DNA from: Epiperipatus broadwayi
Lineage: Eukaryota > Onychophora > Udeonychophora > Euonychophora > Peripatidae
Assembly: GCA_028023455.1 (NCBI GenBank)
Contig: JAQFVV010012423.1
Coordinates: forward strand, 7,110,269-7,174,268
Length of the DNA stretch: 64,000 bases
Direction of reading: 5' to 3'
Below the pieces are notes generated by a model, which was given only the letters and a program-made list of their open reading frames with translations, did not search any database and had not been told where the DNA came from. Every line of letters starts with the position of its first letter. Position 1 is the stretch's first letter. This document shows positions 12,495-25,068 of the stretch, one piece after another. The translations under genes and the position numbers were made by a program.

Positions 12495-12800
12495 TTCTGT
12501 AATTACAGACATCTTCGTAAATTCATTTGATGAGTAGATTTCTTATTCTCATATGCTGGAGACTTGATTTGTAGTTACAGCAGCATGTGACATATAGCAT
12601 GTAGAACATCATACTCATGTTTTCTTGACTGATGTGCTACTTGTTTTTGCCTAGCCTTGCATGAAAAATAATCCATTAATATAGAAAAACATTATTATAG
12701 TTTCTTATTATAGGTGTTGCAATTTTAATTAGCTGAAAAGTCTCTTCTTTTGCACTTCTTATTCCAATACATACAGCTTGCAATCTGGAGTCAAAATAGT
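12495..12800 (-). pseudogene. Decayed coding-like region, unidentified
   Basis: Two minus-strand pieces look coding. One (about 12690-12800) reads FDSRLQAVCIGIRSAKEETF and continues to a stop. The next, in another frame (about 12510-12665), reads ARQKQVAHQSRKHEYDVLHA, then after one TAA continues open as LQIKSPAYENKKSTHQMNLR. Amino-acid composition is unlike chance A+T-rich translation. A frame change plus a stop indicates decay. Most likely a mobile-element protein relic; I cannot name the family. Phase does not fit the host exons. Confidence 0.3.
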
Positions 12801-15800
12801 GTCCTATTGGAAATCAGCAATGGAAAAAACTCCATTTCAAAAATGAAATGAATGATTTCCTAGTATCCATCAGTTTTGAATGACCCTTTTTTATACTTCT
12901 GTTATCTTTCTACCCACCGTTTACATCATTTGTCAATAATAGAACTATAATGTAGTCAATTCACATATATTTTTGTCACCATTCTAAAATCTCAGACACC
13001 CGAGTAAAAATATTCAATTGTTTTCATCCAAAACATGAGTAGGGGGGTGGTAACAAGCCTATATACACTATTATATATTTTATAATAAAAGAAGAAAGTT
13101 ATAACTGTTTGTTTTTTTTATCTATCCCATCCCACTACAGGAAAATATAAAATTCTTTGCTGACTTATTTTATTTCTAATTTCTCAAATATCTTAATTCA
13201 TAATATTTATTCTTAGATTTGAATTCACCATTCAGTTCACTATAGGAATCAACAAGATTTTATTTATAAATTGATTCAGGAAATGTAAAACCAAAAAGAC
13301 CTCAAAATGCCTTAATATTTATGTACTACACATTTTAAACTTGATTTGCGATCAGCAGCATTTTTTTTTCTCTTCTTACAGTTTCATTTATTCTTATATT
13401 TCTACGCACTTATAGTAAAAGTAAATAAGTAATCGATAACATTCTGCATAAATTACCACAACATTTAATGTGATTAAAATGTATATTAATAAGTTTTCCT
13501 TTAGTCTCATGGGCATTTTTTTTTTTACTTTATGGTATAAGCATGCGTACACACATACCCGTTATTGTTCAAATCTTTATTAATTAATTCATATGTGTTT
13601 ATGCATAGATTGCCCTTCACAGTAAACTTTTATTTATTTTTTATGTAGCGTTTCACTCTTACTAATGTGGGCTAAACTCGGATTGATATGGTTATAATAT
13701 ATATATATATGTGTATGAGTATGTATGCGTGTGTGTAGCCTTTGATAAAGATCATATGAGATGGTCAAAATATCAAGTAAAAAAAGGATACAATAAATAA
13801 GTTTTTTTTAAAAAAGATGGAATTTGTATATATCTTACACATACATAGTAATTTTACTTTTAAAAGTTATTTCACACACAAAAAAATTTTTTTTTGATTT
13901 AACAAAATAAAAGATATCTTTGTTATTAATTTTTAAATAAGTAACATAAAAATATCTCAATATTTTTTTAGAATTTTCAAATTTAAATTAAAAATTGTTT
14001 GTCTGTATATATTTAATAAATTTGTTTTGAAATGTAATTCCTTGGCATAAGAAATGTATTCTATATGAATAATTTTTATTAACACTGTCTTTACTTGAAT
14101 TTTCACAATTGTTTAAAGTATTGCCTTGGTTTACAGTTGATCTCTGATTATTTCTTACTAAGTCCTTGTAGCAATTTCAGAAACAGTAATATTTACAAAT
14201 GGCAAGTAAAATTTAGTTCACCTTTGACAACCTTAATTTTAGACTAAACTGCCAATATAACATTTTCTTTAATATTTAAAAGGTTCACATCTTATTGTAA
14301 CTACAAAAAATTCACTAACATAAAAATATACAAATACCAATAAAATAACACTGGAAGTGTCTATTGTTTATTTTTAAATTACTAATACATTTTTTTGAGT
14401 TCATATAATAACAGTTTTTTTTTTTTTTGATGGTGGTGGTGACTTCCCTGGTTGTAAAGATTTTACTTGTGAAGCAATTGAAACTTTTTTAGTACATTAA
14501 GCAATTATGATAATGCAAAATTTTTGTTTAATGTAGGCATGAGGAAGAAATATCTATACAGGAAATTAACACTTAAATACATTTTCTATATGCAATGAAA
14601 TTGTAAAAAATAATGATAAACATATTTAGCTTTATTATAATTTCAATTAAAATGTTTGAATATCAATACTGTGCAATATAAATTTCAATATTTTTTTAAG
14701 AAATGTAACAATTTATCATTATATATTTTAAACCTTTAAAATCCCAAGAATGAATACAATCAGAGATTGTTATAGAAGTAGAAAATATGAAAGCAATATT
14801 CAGATAATAAAAAAAAAACAGAAAGTAGAAATAGAAAATAAACAATGATATTTTTTAACAGGAAAAAAAAAGATAATTAGAACATATTTTGACAAAAGTC
14901 AAAATAAGAACACCATAGGACTTTTTTTATTATTATTAAGATTTAGAACAATAAAAAAGAAAGTTATTCTCATTAAAACCATACATTGTTAAAGGTAGAT
15001 GAAATCCCTAGGATTTCAAATTCATCACTGAGTAATGGTTTTATTACAAATCAAAATAATGTCAATAAAGTAAATAAAGAAGTGAAGAAAATTAAGTTTT
15101 AGAAATTATCATATAAGGTAAATGAAATGTAAAGAATATTCTTATAAAGCCAAAAAAACATCTTAAGACCACAACTTACCAAATGTTTTACAAAAAAAAA
15201 AATCTACTATGCTGCTCCTATCTACATGACTATTGAATGGAAAGTACACTTAGTTCCAAAAGATTCAGCAGCATTAAATTCAAGTTCTAAATCTTCATTG
15301 ACAGAATCTGAACATAAAACTAATTAATCTAGGGGTGCTGATAAGATGGCATTTAACTATCTAATATCTATATTGATTACTCACACTTATAATAGAAAAC
15401 AGTAATGAAATGAATTAAGAGAAGTGTTTGTTTTTGATTGATAGTCATGAAAAAATAGCACTTATATTCTGACAGTTTAAGAATTTTTCTAGCAAAAATG
15501 AATCCTATTCAAATTAATAATTACTATTTTTCATTAAATGAAAATCATAGAAAATTTAATATTTCATTTTACAGAAAAATTATTCTAAATGAAAAAAAAT
15601 CTGCCAGCAATCATTTGTTTTATTTTAAAATTAAAGATTGAAAACAGCATTAGCTAATAATTGAAAACTTAAATTCTCAGCTAAAAAAACACGAAAAGTC
15701 ACTTTTACAAATCACATATGCATTTATTTAACAGAAAGTTTTTTTTGTTTTTTTTTTTTTAAAAAAAGATTGAATAAACAGCAAATAACTGATAATTTTC

Positions 15801-16114
15801 AACAAAATCAAATAAATATATTTTCAATATAAACTATTAACAAGAATATTTCTTTGATTTCTCCATTATTCTAGTGCCATCTATTGGATGCTTGAGTAAT
15901 CAGTAGTTATCATATGGTAATGCAATCTCAGTAACCTCCACTCCTAGGCCAGTTTCTGGTTTTTGTCATTGAGGATTTGCTATTTAAAGCTGGAACCAAA
16001 AAAAAAAAATAATAGAAAGTTGTTCCTGATGTGTAAGTACATTATTGGTTCCAGCAACCTTTAATTCTTTTTGGCTTTGAATCCCAAGTCCTCATTGATA
16101 AAAATAAAAAGTGA
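12801..16114. other. Long intronic stretch without recognisable genes
   Basis: A+T-rich sequence with A or T runs (for example 14410-14428 and 15730-15765) and a short TA run at 13697-13711. The patch 13640-13800 contains a TTTGATAAAGATCATATGAG block and a CAATAAATAA motif that resemble the end of the Penelope-like remnant at 35460-35540, but too weakly to call. A 13-base inverted match TAGTGCCATCTAT / ATAGATGGCACTA lies at 15873-15885 and 16140-16152. Confidence 0.4.
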
Positions 16115-18408
16115 ATATCAATCTTACTTAAGCTTATAATAGATGGCACTACAGTAAGAGAGATAGTATTAATAGATGATAAGGGAATAGTGTGTAGCTC
16201 TAGAGAAGAGTTAGGGAGAATCTTAAATAGCTATGTAATGGATATAGAAAAGATGTTAGATGCGAAGAACTTAGTGATAGAAAACATGAAAGCATTTAGT
16301 AATGGGGATATTAGGTTCACAAAAAATGAACTGAATGAGGCGGGGAAGAGATTGAAAAGTGGAAAGGTGAGGGGTTTATATAGATGGGCAGCAGAGATGG
16401 TAATGAATTTAGGGCATAGAACAAAAGCAAAGTTATTATCATGTTTTAATAAGATGGCACAGAAGAAAGTTTTTCCGGGTAGTTGGAGTAATACAAGAAT
16501 AAGATTATTATTTAAAGGAAAGGGTAAGGATCATAGAAAGGTAAATAATTATAGACCAATAGCAGTAACATCAGTTTTATATAAAGTTTTCTCATATATG
16601 GTAGCTGGAAGAGTTGTAAAATGGATGGAAAGAGAATAATGTAATAGGGGGAATGCAAGGAGGTTTTAGATCAGATAGGTGTATAGGAAATAGTTTGTTT
16701 GTAGTTACACAACTTATGGAGATGAGTATGAAGTCAGGTAGATCATTCTATATGAGTTTTATAGATATAGAGAAAGCATATGATAGAGTAGATAGAAATA
16801 GATTATGGGTAAGGTTAGCAAATTTGGGAATGGATGAAGCTTTAGTAAATATTATTAAGAAATTATATGAAAATAATTATTATACTTACCAATTAGGGGA
16901 TATAGAATCAGTTAAAGTTAAAAATGGGATGGGATTAAGGCAAGAATTCCCTATGTCAACTATTTTGTTTTTGTTGTATTTGAGTGAAATGGAGAGAGCA
17001 ATAGAAAGACTAGGAAGAGGTATAGAGATATCGTTAATAGGTGGCAAGTGAGTATATATTTCATTGGGTCTTTTTTTGCAGATATCTTTTTGTGTGCAGA
17101 AAGAAGAGAATTTATGGAAATTATGTTGAGGACATGTGCAAGGGTGTGTAAAGAGATGGGGATTAAATTTAGTGACGAAAAATCAAATATAATGATGGTT
17201 AATACTGGGGAGAGAGAAGATGTAAAATTTTTATTGGGGAATATAAAGTTAAGTGTGGTGGATAAATATAAATATTTGGGAATCATCTTAGGTAATCAGG
17301 AAAATTGCTTGGATGAATGGGAGAAAAAATTGGTAAATGAAGCAAAGAAAAGAAAGGGTTTAGTAAAGAAACTAACAGTATTTTCATATAATAAATATGA
17401 TGTAGCTACAATTGTATGGAAGGGAGTTGCAGTAGCAGGGTTAACATATGGTAATGATGCATTATGTGTTAGTAAAAGGGTTTTAGATTATTTAGAGAAA
17501 GTACAAAGGGAAGTAGGAAGACAGGCATTAGATGCAGAGATATGGACAGCAAAGGATGCAATTCAAGGAGAAATGGGATAGTCAAGTTTTTATATGAGAG
17601 ATGCAAAAAGTAAAATAAAAATGTTCGGTAGGTTGCAGTTTATAGATAGTAAAGAATAGCCAAAATAGTGTTTAATTGGGTTATGAGTAAAGGGCAGGTA
17701 ACAAGATGGGTGAGAAAGGTAATGCGGTATGCAAAAGATTTGGATAAAGAATTTATATCACTATACTTGTATAAAAGGTGGGATGATTGTGTTAGGAGGA
17801 TTGTTGAGTGTTGTAGTGGTAAGGAATGGGATAAAAGAATAGATGCATTAATAAAAAATAGGGAGTTGGAGAGATGGAGAACTAGTATGGAGGGTAAGAA
17901 GAGTTTAAATATATATAGAAGTAAATCGAACATTGCATGCGAGTCAATTTATGATAATAGTAAGGAAAGTAGTTTATTGTTTAAGGCTTGAACGGGACTT
18001 TAGCAACAAGAGAATATACATGTAAATGGAAGACTATGGGTGATTTAGTGTGCAAATTGTGTAAGGAAGGTGAAGAAAATATTAGGCATCTATTGATTGA
18101 ATGTAAATGCTTGAAAGCAAAAAGGGTACAGATAATGAAGTTACGGGAGAATAGATATGAACAAAGTGACTATACAGAAAGTGAGTTATTGGTTTTTATG
18201 CTGGGTTTGTGAAAAGATAAGGGGGATTTAGATATAAAGGCTATAGAGTTGACAAAGATTATGTTGTGGAAATGGGATGAGGCAGAATATGGGAAGGCTT
18301 AGAGTGGGAATGGAAAATAAAGTGGCTAACAGGTTTATCTGGGCATAATTGCTGAGATATTCTTGACTTCGTTTAAGGAGAAGCCAAAATACATCACATC
18401 ACATCAAA
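16115..18408 (+). pseudogene. Decayed non-LTR retrotransposon (LINE) with RT core and zinc-knuckle-like C-terminus
   Basis: Pieces of one polyprotein can be followed from 16115 to a stop at 18300-18302. In order they are a pre-RT segment, the RT fingers (NNYRPIAVTSVLYKVF near 16540), QGGFRSDRC near 16657, the first catalytic Asp block FIDIEKAYDRVDRNRLW near 16760, a GLRQ turn at 16935, the YxDD equivalent near 17080 read as FFADIFLC with one Asp missing, the thumb region to 17580, and a Cys/His cluster CKLCKEGEENIRHLLIEC near 18050-18100. A one-base frame slip lies near 16633, and stops lie near 17579 and 18210. The 5' end is truncated. The 3' end has an ACATCACATCACATC tail at about 18392-18406. 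This copy is dead. Confidence 0.85.
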
Positions 18409-19984
18409 AGTTATTCATACTTTAATAAGCTGGGTGGGGGTGGGGGGTGGCAAATAACATGCCAACATAAATTATTGGGGTGATCATGTCAAAATAACAT
18501 TTTTATGCATTTAATATATAACAAAACCAAATGGTGTATTTGATGATAACCAACAATTACTGAAACAATAGAAATTTCAAGTTTAGTAGAAATACTTTTG
18601 AAATTTGAGTTTAGAATATAAAAAGAATAAAAATTAAAATGCATTGATTATTATTTGGGTTGGAGAGTTTAGAATAAATTGAATAATTCATTAAGTAATA
18701 AATACATAAAATTAACAAAATCAGACTTTATTTAATTCACATTGATTGTACTAAGCATAACAAACATATAGAACAATTTATATTTATATTGTTGTGAAAC
18801 TATCAGAAGAAGAAAAACCCAAGAAGTTGAAATTAATTAACACTTAAATGCTTTTCATCTATTATTAAAAGTATAGGTTTTGACTTAAATGAAGGGACTC
18901 CACAATCCAATAAAGATATTTATTCTAACTTTTGCCCAGCCTCTCAAATGCTAAGATTAAAATTCATCAAAATTAAACAATGATATTTGTGTTTTTTAAT
19001 GATAGAAATCCATTCTTGCCATTTGTTTCAATGTTTCATATTAATTCAAATTAGAACAAGTAATTTTTTGACATTTACAAGCCATTAATATCAAAAACAG
19101 AATTAAGCAAGCCTTTCTATTGTTAGTTATTATATTTGTCCAATCACCATGACCTAATATAGATTCTGCTGATTCCCCTATGTAAATGACATCAAATATT
19201 AAGTGCTATAAAATAAAACAAAATATTTAAGCTACTATATTTTCAATGTATTATTTTAGAAGATATTAAAATATCGGATGATATAAAATAAACTATAAAA
19301 TATTTAAGCTATTATATTTTCCATGTATTATTTTAAAAGTCATTAAAATATCATTTATAATTTTTTAAAAATATTAAAATAAGATAAGAAAATTTTGAAT
19401 AATTATAGTGAATGTTACATAATATAAAATTTGAAATAAAAATGACTATATAATCTCTAGAGGCAATATCAAACATATGTTAACAAACATTCGTTGTTAT
19501 TTTATAATACTCGATTTATAATGGTGAATATTAAAAAAAAAAAAATTTTTTTTTTAATATTTTCTGTTATATTCATTACTTCTTTTATTTATATATATAT
19601 TTCTGTATCATTTGTATATTTAGTCTTTAGATATATATTGGTACTGTTGATTATATTTTGAATTAATATTTTATTTACTTTATCCTAAATATGTAATGTC
19701 AGCAAAATATGCTGAACTTGAAAGCTAAACATTCCTAGGTCAATCAAAGATCAAACTGTCAGGTTTGATGCTCAAATTTAACATGGTCTCAGCAGCCAAT
19801 AATCATAGATTACTAATTTAAACTAACTTCCATTTTTATTGAGAAATAGTCTGTTCGAATATTCTATAGAAACTTTATTACAATTTCTGAATAATTTATT
19901 TGAATGTTCAAGATCCTATACATGAAGGGTCAGAGTGACTTGAAGTCAATATGGACATGACAACAATATTGGATCAACATGGGA
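18409..19984. other. Intronic stretch with one imperfect tandem duplication
   Basis: A+T-rich. A G-rich patch lies at 18430-18450. At 19219-19355 two copies of a unit of about 77 bp (AAATATTTAAGCTA...TATTATTTTA) stand in tandem. An A13/T10 palindromic run lies at 19533-19555. A minus-strand exon-like 30-mer at 19149-19178 has passable splice sites but is not supported by phase. Confidence 0.4.
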
Positions 19985-20280
19985 TTTGAGTATTCCATCA
20001 TCAGATTTTCAGGTATGAATTGCTGAAAAGTTGGAGGGTGGAGTAGATTGAAGCCTGTCCAATAAAGTTTAAAGATTTACTATCTTAACATAAACTGAGC
20101 ACAGATTATATATGTATGTCGGGGACATGATCTGGACCAACTGATGAGTGCTGGTCCAGCACAAAATATGTATATTGGAGATGATTTATCTGTTTTGCCT
20201 ATGTGTGGTCATGTGTATCAGTTGTATGAGATAGAGTGAATAGCCTAAGGGAGCTTGAAAATCTATGTTCAAATCCCCGA
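19985..20280 (+). repeat. Most complete single copy of the tRNA-ended dispersed repeat
   Basis: It starts with CCATCATCAGATTTTCAGGT, continues through GATTGAAGCCTGTCCAATAAAG and CTATCTTAACATAAACTGAG, then CTGGACCAACTGATGAGTGC, and ends in a tRNA-like segment closing GTTCAAATCCCC. It is the unit that appears inverted and doubled at 8431-8947. The 3' 60 bases carry A-box-like and B-box-like blocks, so it may be a SINE whose tRNA part lies at the 3' end, or one read from the other strand. A degenerate TAGA/GATA stretch follows at 20290-20425. Confidence 0.6.
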
Positions 20281-20289
20281 TATTATAAT

Positions 20290-20425
20290 AAATTTAGATA
20301 GGTAGTTAGATATATAGATAGATGAAGAAATATATAGATAGTTGACAAACAAGTATATAGAAAGTTTATATAGATTAATAAATAGATAGATGGATGCATA
20401 GTGAATAAATAGATGGATAGATATT
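20290..20425. repeat. Degenerate TAGA/GATA simple repeat
   Basis: Short TAGATA and GATAGATGGAT units recur irregularly over about 135 bases directly downstream of the dispersed repeat copy. This may be the eroded simple-repeat tail of that element. Confidence 0.5.
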
Positions 20426-21126
20426 ATACATTATCTTAAATTAAGAAAGAAAATATTTACTGTTTTTATCTAAAACACTATCAACCTAATTTGTTAAATA
20501 ATATTTGTTTGTTTTTTATTATTAATACATTACTTGCACTGATGAGCCTTAAAAGTATTTTTATTTTCTATTATATTCATTATTTTTAAAAAATTATTTA
20601 TGCATATATGCAATGGTGAATTCGATATTCGTCACTTTACGATAATGTTTCAATAACATTTTTATTGCAATTGTTTCATAAGTACTGACTAGTTTTTATC
20701 AAAAAGAACCCCCCCCCCAATATTTTATTAATAGTTTTTCTTAGTTTAAAGATATTGAACACTATAGATCTGAGCATTGGACACTCAGCTGAAGAGCAAT
20801 TCACAAACTTGAGACTATTCACTGAAGTATGGAAAGAATTATGTTGGGAATAAAAAGAACAGATTGAAAGTGGAATTCTTGGGTGAGAGAACAATCAAAC
20901 ATTAACATCATCAAAAGAATTAAATAACTGACATAGTTCTGGGCTGGATTGCTAAAAGAGATAATATATGAGCAGTTAAAAATCTTGAACTGAATCCTTT
21001 TTAAGAGATTATAAATGATCACAAAGCATGTAGTGATATTCAGGATAAAAATTACTAAATTTCAACACTAGGTAAATAACTGATTACTGCTTAAATATGT
21101 AACGTGTAGGGTTATAATTATATCAA
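20426..21126. other. No recognisable gene
   Basis: A+T-rich with a C run near 20710. Minus-strand ORFs at 20676-20894 and 20819-21022 overlap in different frames without recognisable motifs. Confidence 0.35.
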
Positions 21127-21304
21127 AGAACATTCTTGTTATAAATATGTTATTTAGAATTATTTTTCAGGCAGACTCATAAAGGGTTATTTTTCATAAA
21201 TTTGCATGAAAAGTAAATAGTATTTGCAAGTTATAAAAAATAACTCTTTATGAGACTGCCTACAAAATGATTCTGAGTAACATATTTAGAAAGATAATGT
21301 TCTG
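21127..21304. repeat. Fold-back element of about 178 bp
   Basis: The left arm (21127-21200, ending GGCAGACTCATAAAGGGTTA) and right arm (21228-21304, starting with TAACTCTTTATGAGACTGCC in complement order) are reverse complements with scattered mismatches, separated by a loop of about 25 bases. Ends are near AGAACATT / AATGTTCT. No coding capacity. It is a hairpin MITE of unknown superfamily. Confidence 0.7.
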
Positions 21305-22706
21305 AGGATAAAAATTAAATGACAAAACTTTAACAAATCTTTCTTTCATTATTTTGCACATGATATTTAAGTTTCTCTTTCTGTTTTTGTTATTCATCTT
21401 TAAAATCAGATAATCATTTAACCATTTTTCGATATTTATCGTATTTTTATTGTTGACTATTTATTCGCTCATTTTGTATTCTACTTATATTGAATAATAG
21501 GTGATCGTTCACCCTTTTTATTTTTATTCCTTTTTACATTAAACATCTTATTTCATCATTCTGTTTGGAAATGTATGTACAAATGTATTAAATTCCATAC
21601 GTTTAACTTCCAAATAATAATATCAAGTTGCCATTATTGGTTTTTTACAAAAACACACACACACATTAATTTATACATTATTACTAGATAGTGAATCTTA
21701 TTCAATAAACTTCGTTCATTAGAAAGAACATAAAACCTTTTATAACTATGACAAAAATTTAAGTCCATTCAAACAATATTATACATTTAAATATATGTTG
21801 AAATGATTTTAAAAAATAAACATATTTTTTTATCAAATTATCATATTTTTTTTACAATTATAAACAATAAATAATCTGATATCTCTTTAATAAATAGTCT
21901 TTCACTTGAAAATCAAATATTATAAATAATACAAAAAAAATATATAAGTAATAGATATTTTTATACCTAGATTTCAAATTCATTTAGAGTTGATGGTTTT
22001 ATAGAAATTCTACAACAAATTTGATAAGTTAAACTTCCAGCACACAATTATATTAGTGAGGATTTTTTTAGGTTACGTAAATCTTATTTATTTTATGTAT
22101 TGTGATATTATAAATTAAAACTAAATTCCATCTTCTCTGGAAATAGCAGTAGCTTTATTTCGTAGTTAAATCTGCTGGCACTTGGCAAAGCTAATATTAC
22201 TTCTACTTTTAATCTTTTGATTCCAGTAAACAAAAGCCTATATTTTCTTACCCATTTATTTTTATGTTTTATGTAAATTATTTGGACAAATTTGATAATC
22301 ATTCTTTATCCAATAGAAAAAAGTATATATTAGCAATCACCAATTTTAATTTAATCTTTTTGAAAAAAATATTTTGATAGCAAACTCTTATTTCATTTTC
22401 AAATAAAACTATCATTGATTATAACATTAGTTTTAAATTAATTATTTAAGGCAAAAAAAATAAAGATAAATCAAGGACTCAATCATCACTAAAAGTGAAG
22501 GTCATATATTATAATCATATTTTTGATACCAGTGTAATGAATGATTCTTCTGACTAACACAAATTAATCTGGAATTCATCTTCTAGCTATTTATTGATTA
22601 ATATTAAATGGTCATCTGGATTGATTATAAATTAGCCATTAAAAAATAATTCCTAAGACTGCTTGCAAAATGCTAAAAAAAAAAAGTAATGTTTACTTAG
22701 CTCATC
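21305..22706. other. No recognisable gene
   Basis: A+T-rich intronic sequence with homopolymer runs. The minus ORF at 22108-22302 has no recognisable motif and is of chance length. Confidence 0.35.
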
Positions 22707-22765
22707 ATAGTCAAACCCCAAACTGCAAGCATGATGGATGATTGTACCAACCACTATGCTGCAAT
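22707..22765 (-). repeat. tRNA-like body (SINE-type remnant)
   Basis: On the minus strand AGTGGTTGGTACAATC resembles an A box and D arm, and GTTTGGGGTTTGACT about 30 bases later resembles a B box. There is no intact cloverleaf by eye. Probably a worn SINE head. Confidence 0.35.
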
Positions 22766-24160
22766 GCTCATTTAAAAAGCATTTGCATAAAAAGTATTTG
22801 TTCTTAACTTTACTCTTAAAACACTCAATGTAGAGTTTTTTTAGATAATTGTTTTTGTCTTTCGTATTATAAAATATTTCTTAGTAATAAAAATATGAAA
22901 AATCAAAATGCAGCTTTTACTTATAATAAAACTCAAGAACATACATTTTAGAAATAATCTGCTAATTAATTATCACTCTTTATAAAATTAAAATTATATT
23001 TAAAATATAACTTGAATAATAAAGTGTTTCATTATATTTTTTAAATAACCAATTTAAAAAAATGTAAAGCATTATTGCTATACTGCCAGTAAAACAATTT
23101 ATCACAGTCAATCATATCGTACGTAGTCTTTATTCCAAGTAGTTTATCAGACTTTACATGTTGGCTTTTCATATTGTGAATAAATTTTATTAATGAAAAA
23201 AAAATTATAACTATATAAGACTTGACAAAAAAAAGAAGAGAGAAACGTATTATAAAACATTATGATTATACATAATGTTCATTCATCATTTTAACTTTTA
23301 ATTAATTTGGTCAATGGTTAATATGGCAGATTCAAGATATAGAGATTCTTGGATCAACGTCCAACTAAGGAATATATATATATATTTAAAAAAAGAGAGA
23401 AACATTTCATTTACTGAGTTTGGTCTGCTATCATCACTCAATCTCTGTTCTGGTAATTATATAATAAATAAATATATCTTCCTTTCCCTTCCCCCAAAAT
23501 AAGAAATATACTAAAAACCAAACTAAATAAATAAACATTTATTAAAAAATTTTAAAGTTTTTTCTACAACATTAAGGAAATATATCAAGAGTGACTTTTT
23601 GAATATCTGAAGAATATCAAATTGCATTAACTTAACAAATAATTAAATTGTTTAGTTGCTTGGGTGTCATTAACATTCAAGCATCAGAAGTAATCGATTA
23701 AGCTATGATCTAAGAACCTTCAGCACTCAGGGCAATTGCTCTGTTACTGCATTTGACAAATAAAAATGTTAATTTATACTAAGTAATTCAAATTAAATAA
23801 TCTAAACTCAATAAAGAGTAGTTTATCTGATATGCTGGCAAAGCAGCCATATTGAATATTTAAAACATTATATTAAGCCATAAATTTTACATAACTTAAA
23901 TTTGTATCATTCAAAAATGACATAATATATATTGTTTGAAACATAAAACACCAAAAAATGTAATTAAGCTGAAAAAAATATAGTCATTGATATTCAAAGT
24001 AATAAAAAAAAAGAATAAAAGTAAATATTTCTAATAATTATTTTCATATTATTTCATAAATCCAAAATTATCACGTATAAATTTTACAATTGTGTTTTTA
24101 TTAGTAGCTTAGTTCCATGCCCATTAAATTTTTAACAAATTGATGTATAATAACACTTAC
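22766..24160. other. Intronic stretch without clear genes
   Basis: A+T-rich sequence. A tRNA-like patch at 23700-23756 resembles the one at 6010-6060 (both contain AACCTT and CTGTTACTGCA or CTGTCACTGCA). No other content is seen. Confidence 0.35.
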
Positions 24161-24277
24161 CTAAGGTAATCCATCACTTGAATACTTCTTAGAATAAAGA
24201 TATTAGTACCTTTCATTTTTCCTAATAACTCTTCAAAATGTTTTTCCATACTGGGGTTTGCAATAAATATGTCATCC
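24161..24277 (-). CDS. Internal exon of unidentified host gene (117 nt)
   Basis: This is the most convincing host exon by structure. On the minus strand the acceptor is TTGTTATTAG (complement of 24278-24287) and the donor is CTTAG then GTAAGTGTT (complement of 24152-24160). Between them lie one leading base, 38 codons and two trailing bases. The peptide begins DDIFIANPSMEKHFEELL and continues to RSIQVMDYL; its Glu, His, Pro, Gly and Met content is not what chance translation gives here. The leading base completes the TG left by exon 24964-25068, and the trailing AG is completed by exon 4685-4725. It looks like a pair of helices, as in HEAT/ARM-type proteins, which is inference only. Confidence 0.75.
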
Positions 24278-24963
24278 CTAATAACAAGTAGTTAATATTG
24301 ATCAATAATTAGAATAATTTGAATATAATAATAAAGAACTTTCAAAAGTTTGTAATTTATTAAAAAATACTACTAAAATAGTTATTATATACAAAATAAA
24401 ATAAAAAGTGAATGAAATACTAAATTCATTATAGAGTTAAGCTTGAGATACATAAGTTAGTACTTTAGAATCAGTGCAATGTAGTATTATTTATCCTATC
24501 TTTATAGGTTTTGAGGGCTCATATTGCTTCATGCTACTATGACTATAAATTTAATAATAGCTTCATCAACTGCCACTTCTCTTTGCATTTGATGTGCAGC
24601 TTTGAAATTTATATTGCAGTAGTCTATAATCAGACTGAGTTTATATATTGTCAAAATCTTTACTTTTAGAATTTGTGGATTTTTATTATTATTAAAATGC
24701 AGACAAGACATTATAGAAAAAAATCTAAATCAGATCATAATATTTGCAAAATATGTGTATCTTTGTTTCATATCAGAAGTCAATATATCAGCTAATTCAT
24801 ATACTGGACATTTGGACCCAAGCCCATGATATAAATTTACACAATTTTTAGGCTATTCTTTTGATCAGCATATATGTTAGTTTCAATAATAATTTTTTTG
24901 TATATTTTTTATCAAATATAAATTCAAATAATAATTAAAATATATATATAATTAAATACTTAC
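24278..24963. other. Intron between two host exons (686 bp)
   Basis: The minus-strand intron starts GTAAGTATTT (donor at 24954-24963) and ends at the AG at 24278-24279. The ORF at 24529-24711 lies inside and has no motif. Confidence 0.6.
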
Positions 24964-25068
24964 CATCTGCTCCCAGTAACATTCATTTAACTAAGCAGAT
25001 TGGTTAAATCTTGTATTTTTTCTGATGTAAATTTCAGGGCAACTCCATTTCCATTAAAAATAAAAAAA
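24964..25068 (-). CDS. Internal exon of the host gene, with an in-frame stop
   Basis: The minus-strand acceptor TTGTCTTTCAG (complement of 25069-25079) and strong donor GATG then GTAAGTATT (complement of 24955-24963) flank 105 nt: one leading T, 34 codons and trailing TG. The frame, fixed by the next exon, reads FNGNGVALKFTSEKIQDL and on to a TAA at 24987-24989, then continues open as MNVTGSR. The TAA is one base from GAA (Glu). Because both sides look coding and the splice sites are good, I read this as one real exon with a premature stop: a pseudogene, a null allele or a base error. The leading T fits the GC left by exon 30720-30845. Confidence 0.7.

Noticed and set aside
18430-18450. G-quadruplex or regulatory G-rich site
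   Set aside because: Only three full G tracts plus a short one; no context supports a role.
19149-19178. 30-nt minus-strand exon candidate (ESAESILGH)
   Set aside because: Splice sites are only passable, and the reading frame forced by exon 24161-24277 gives a different peptide; not needed for frame continuity.
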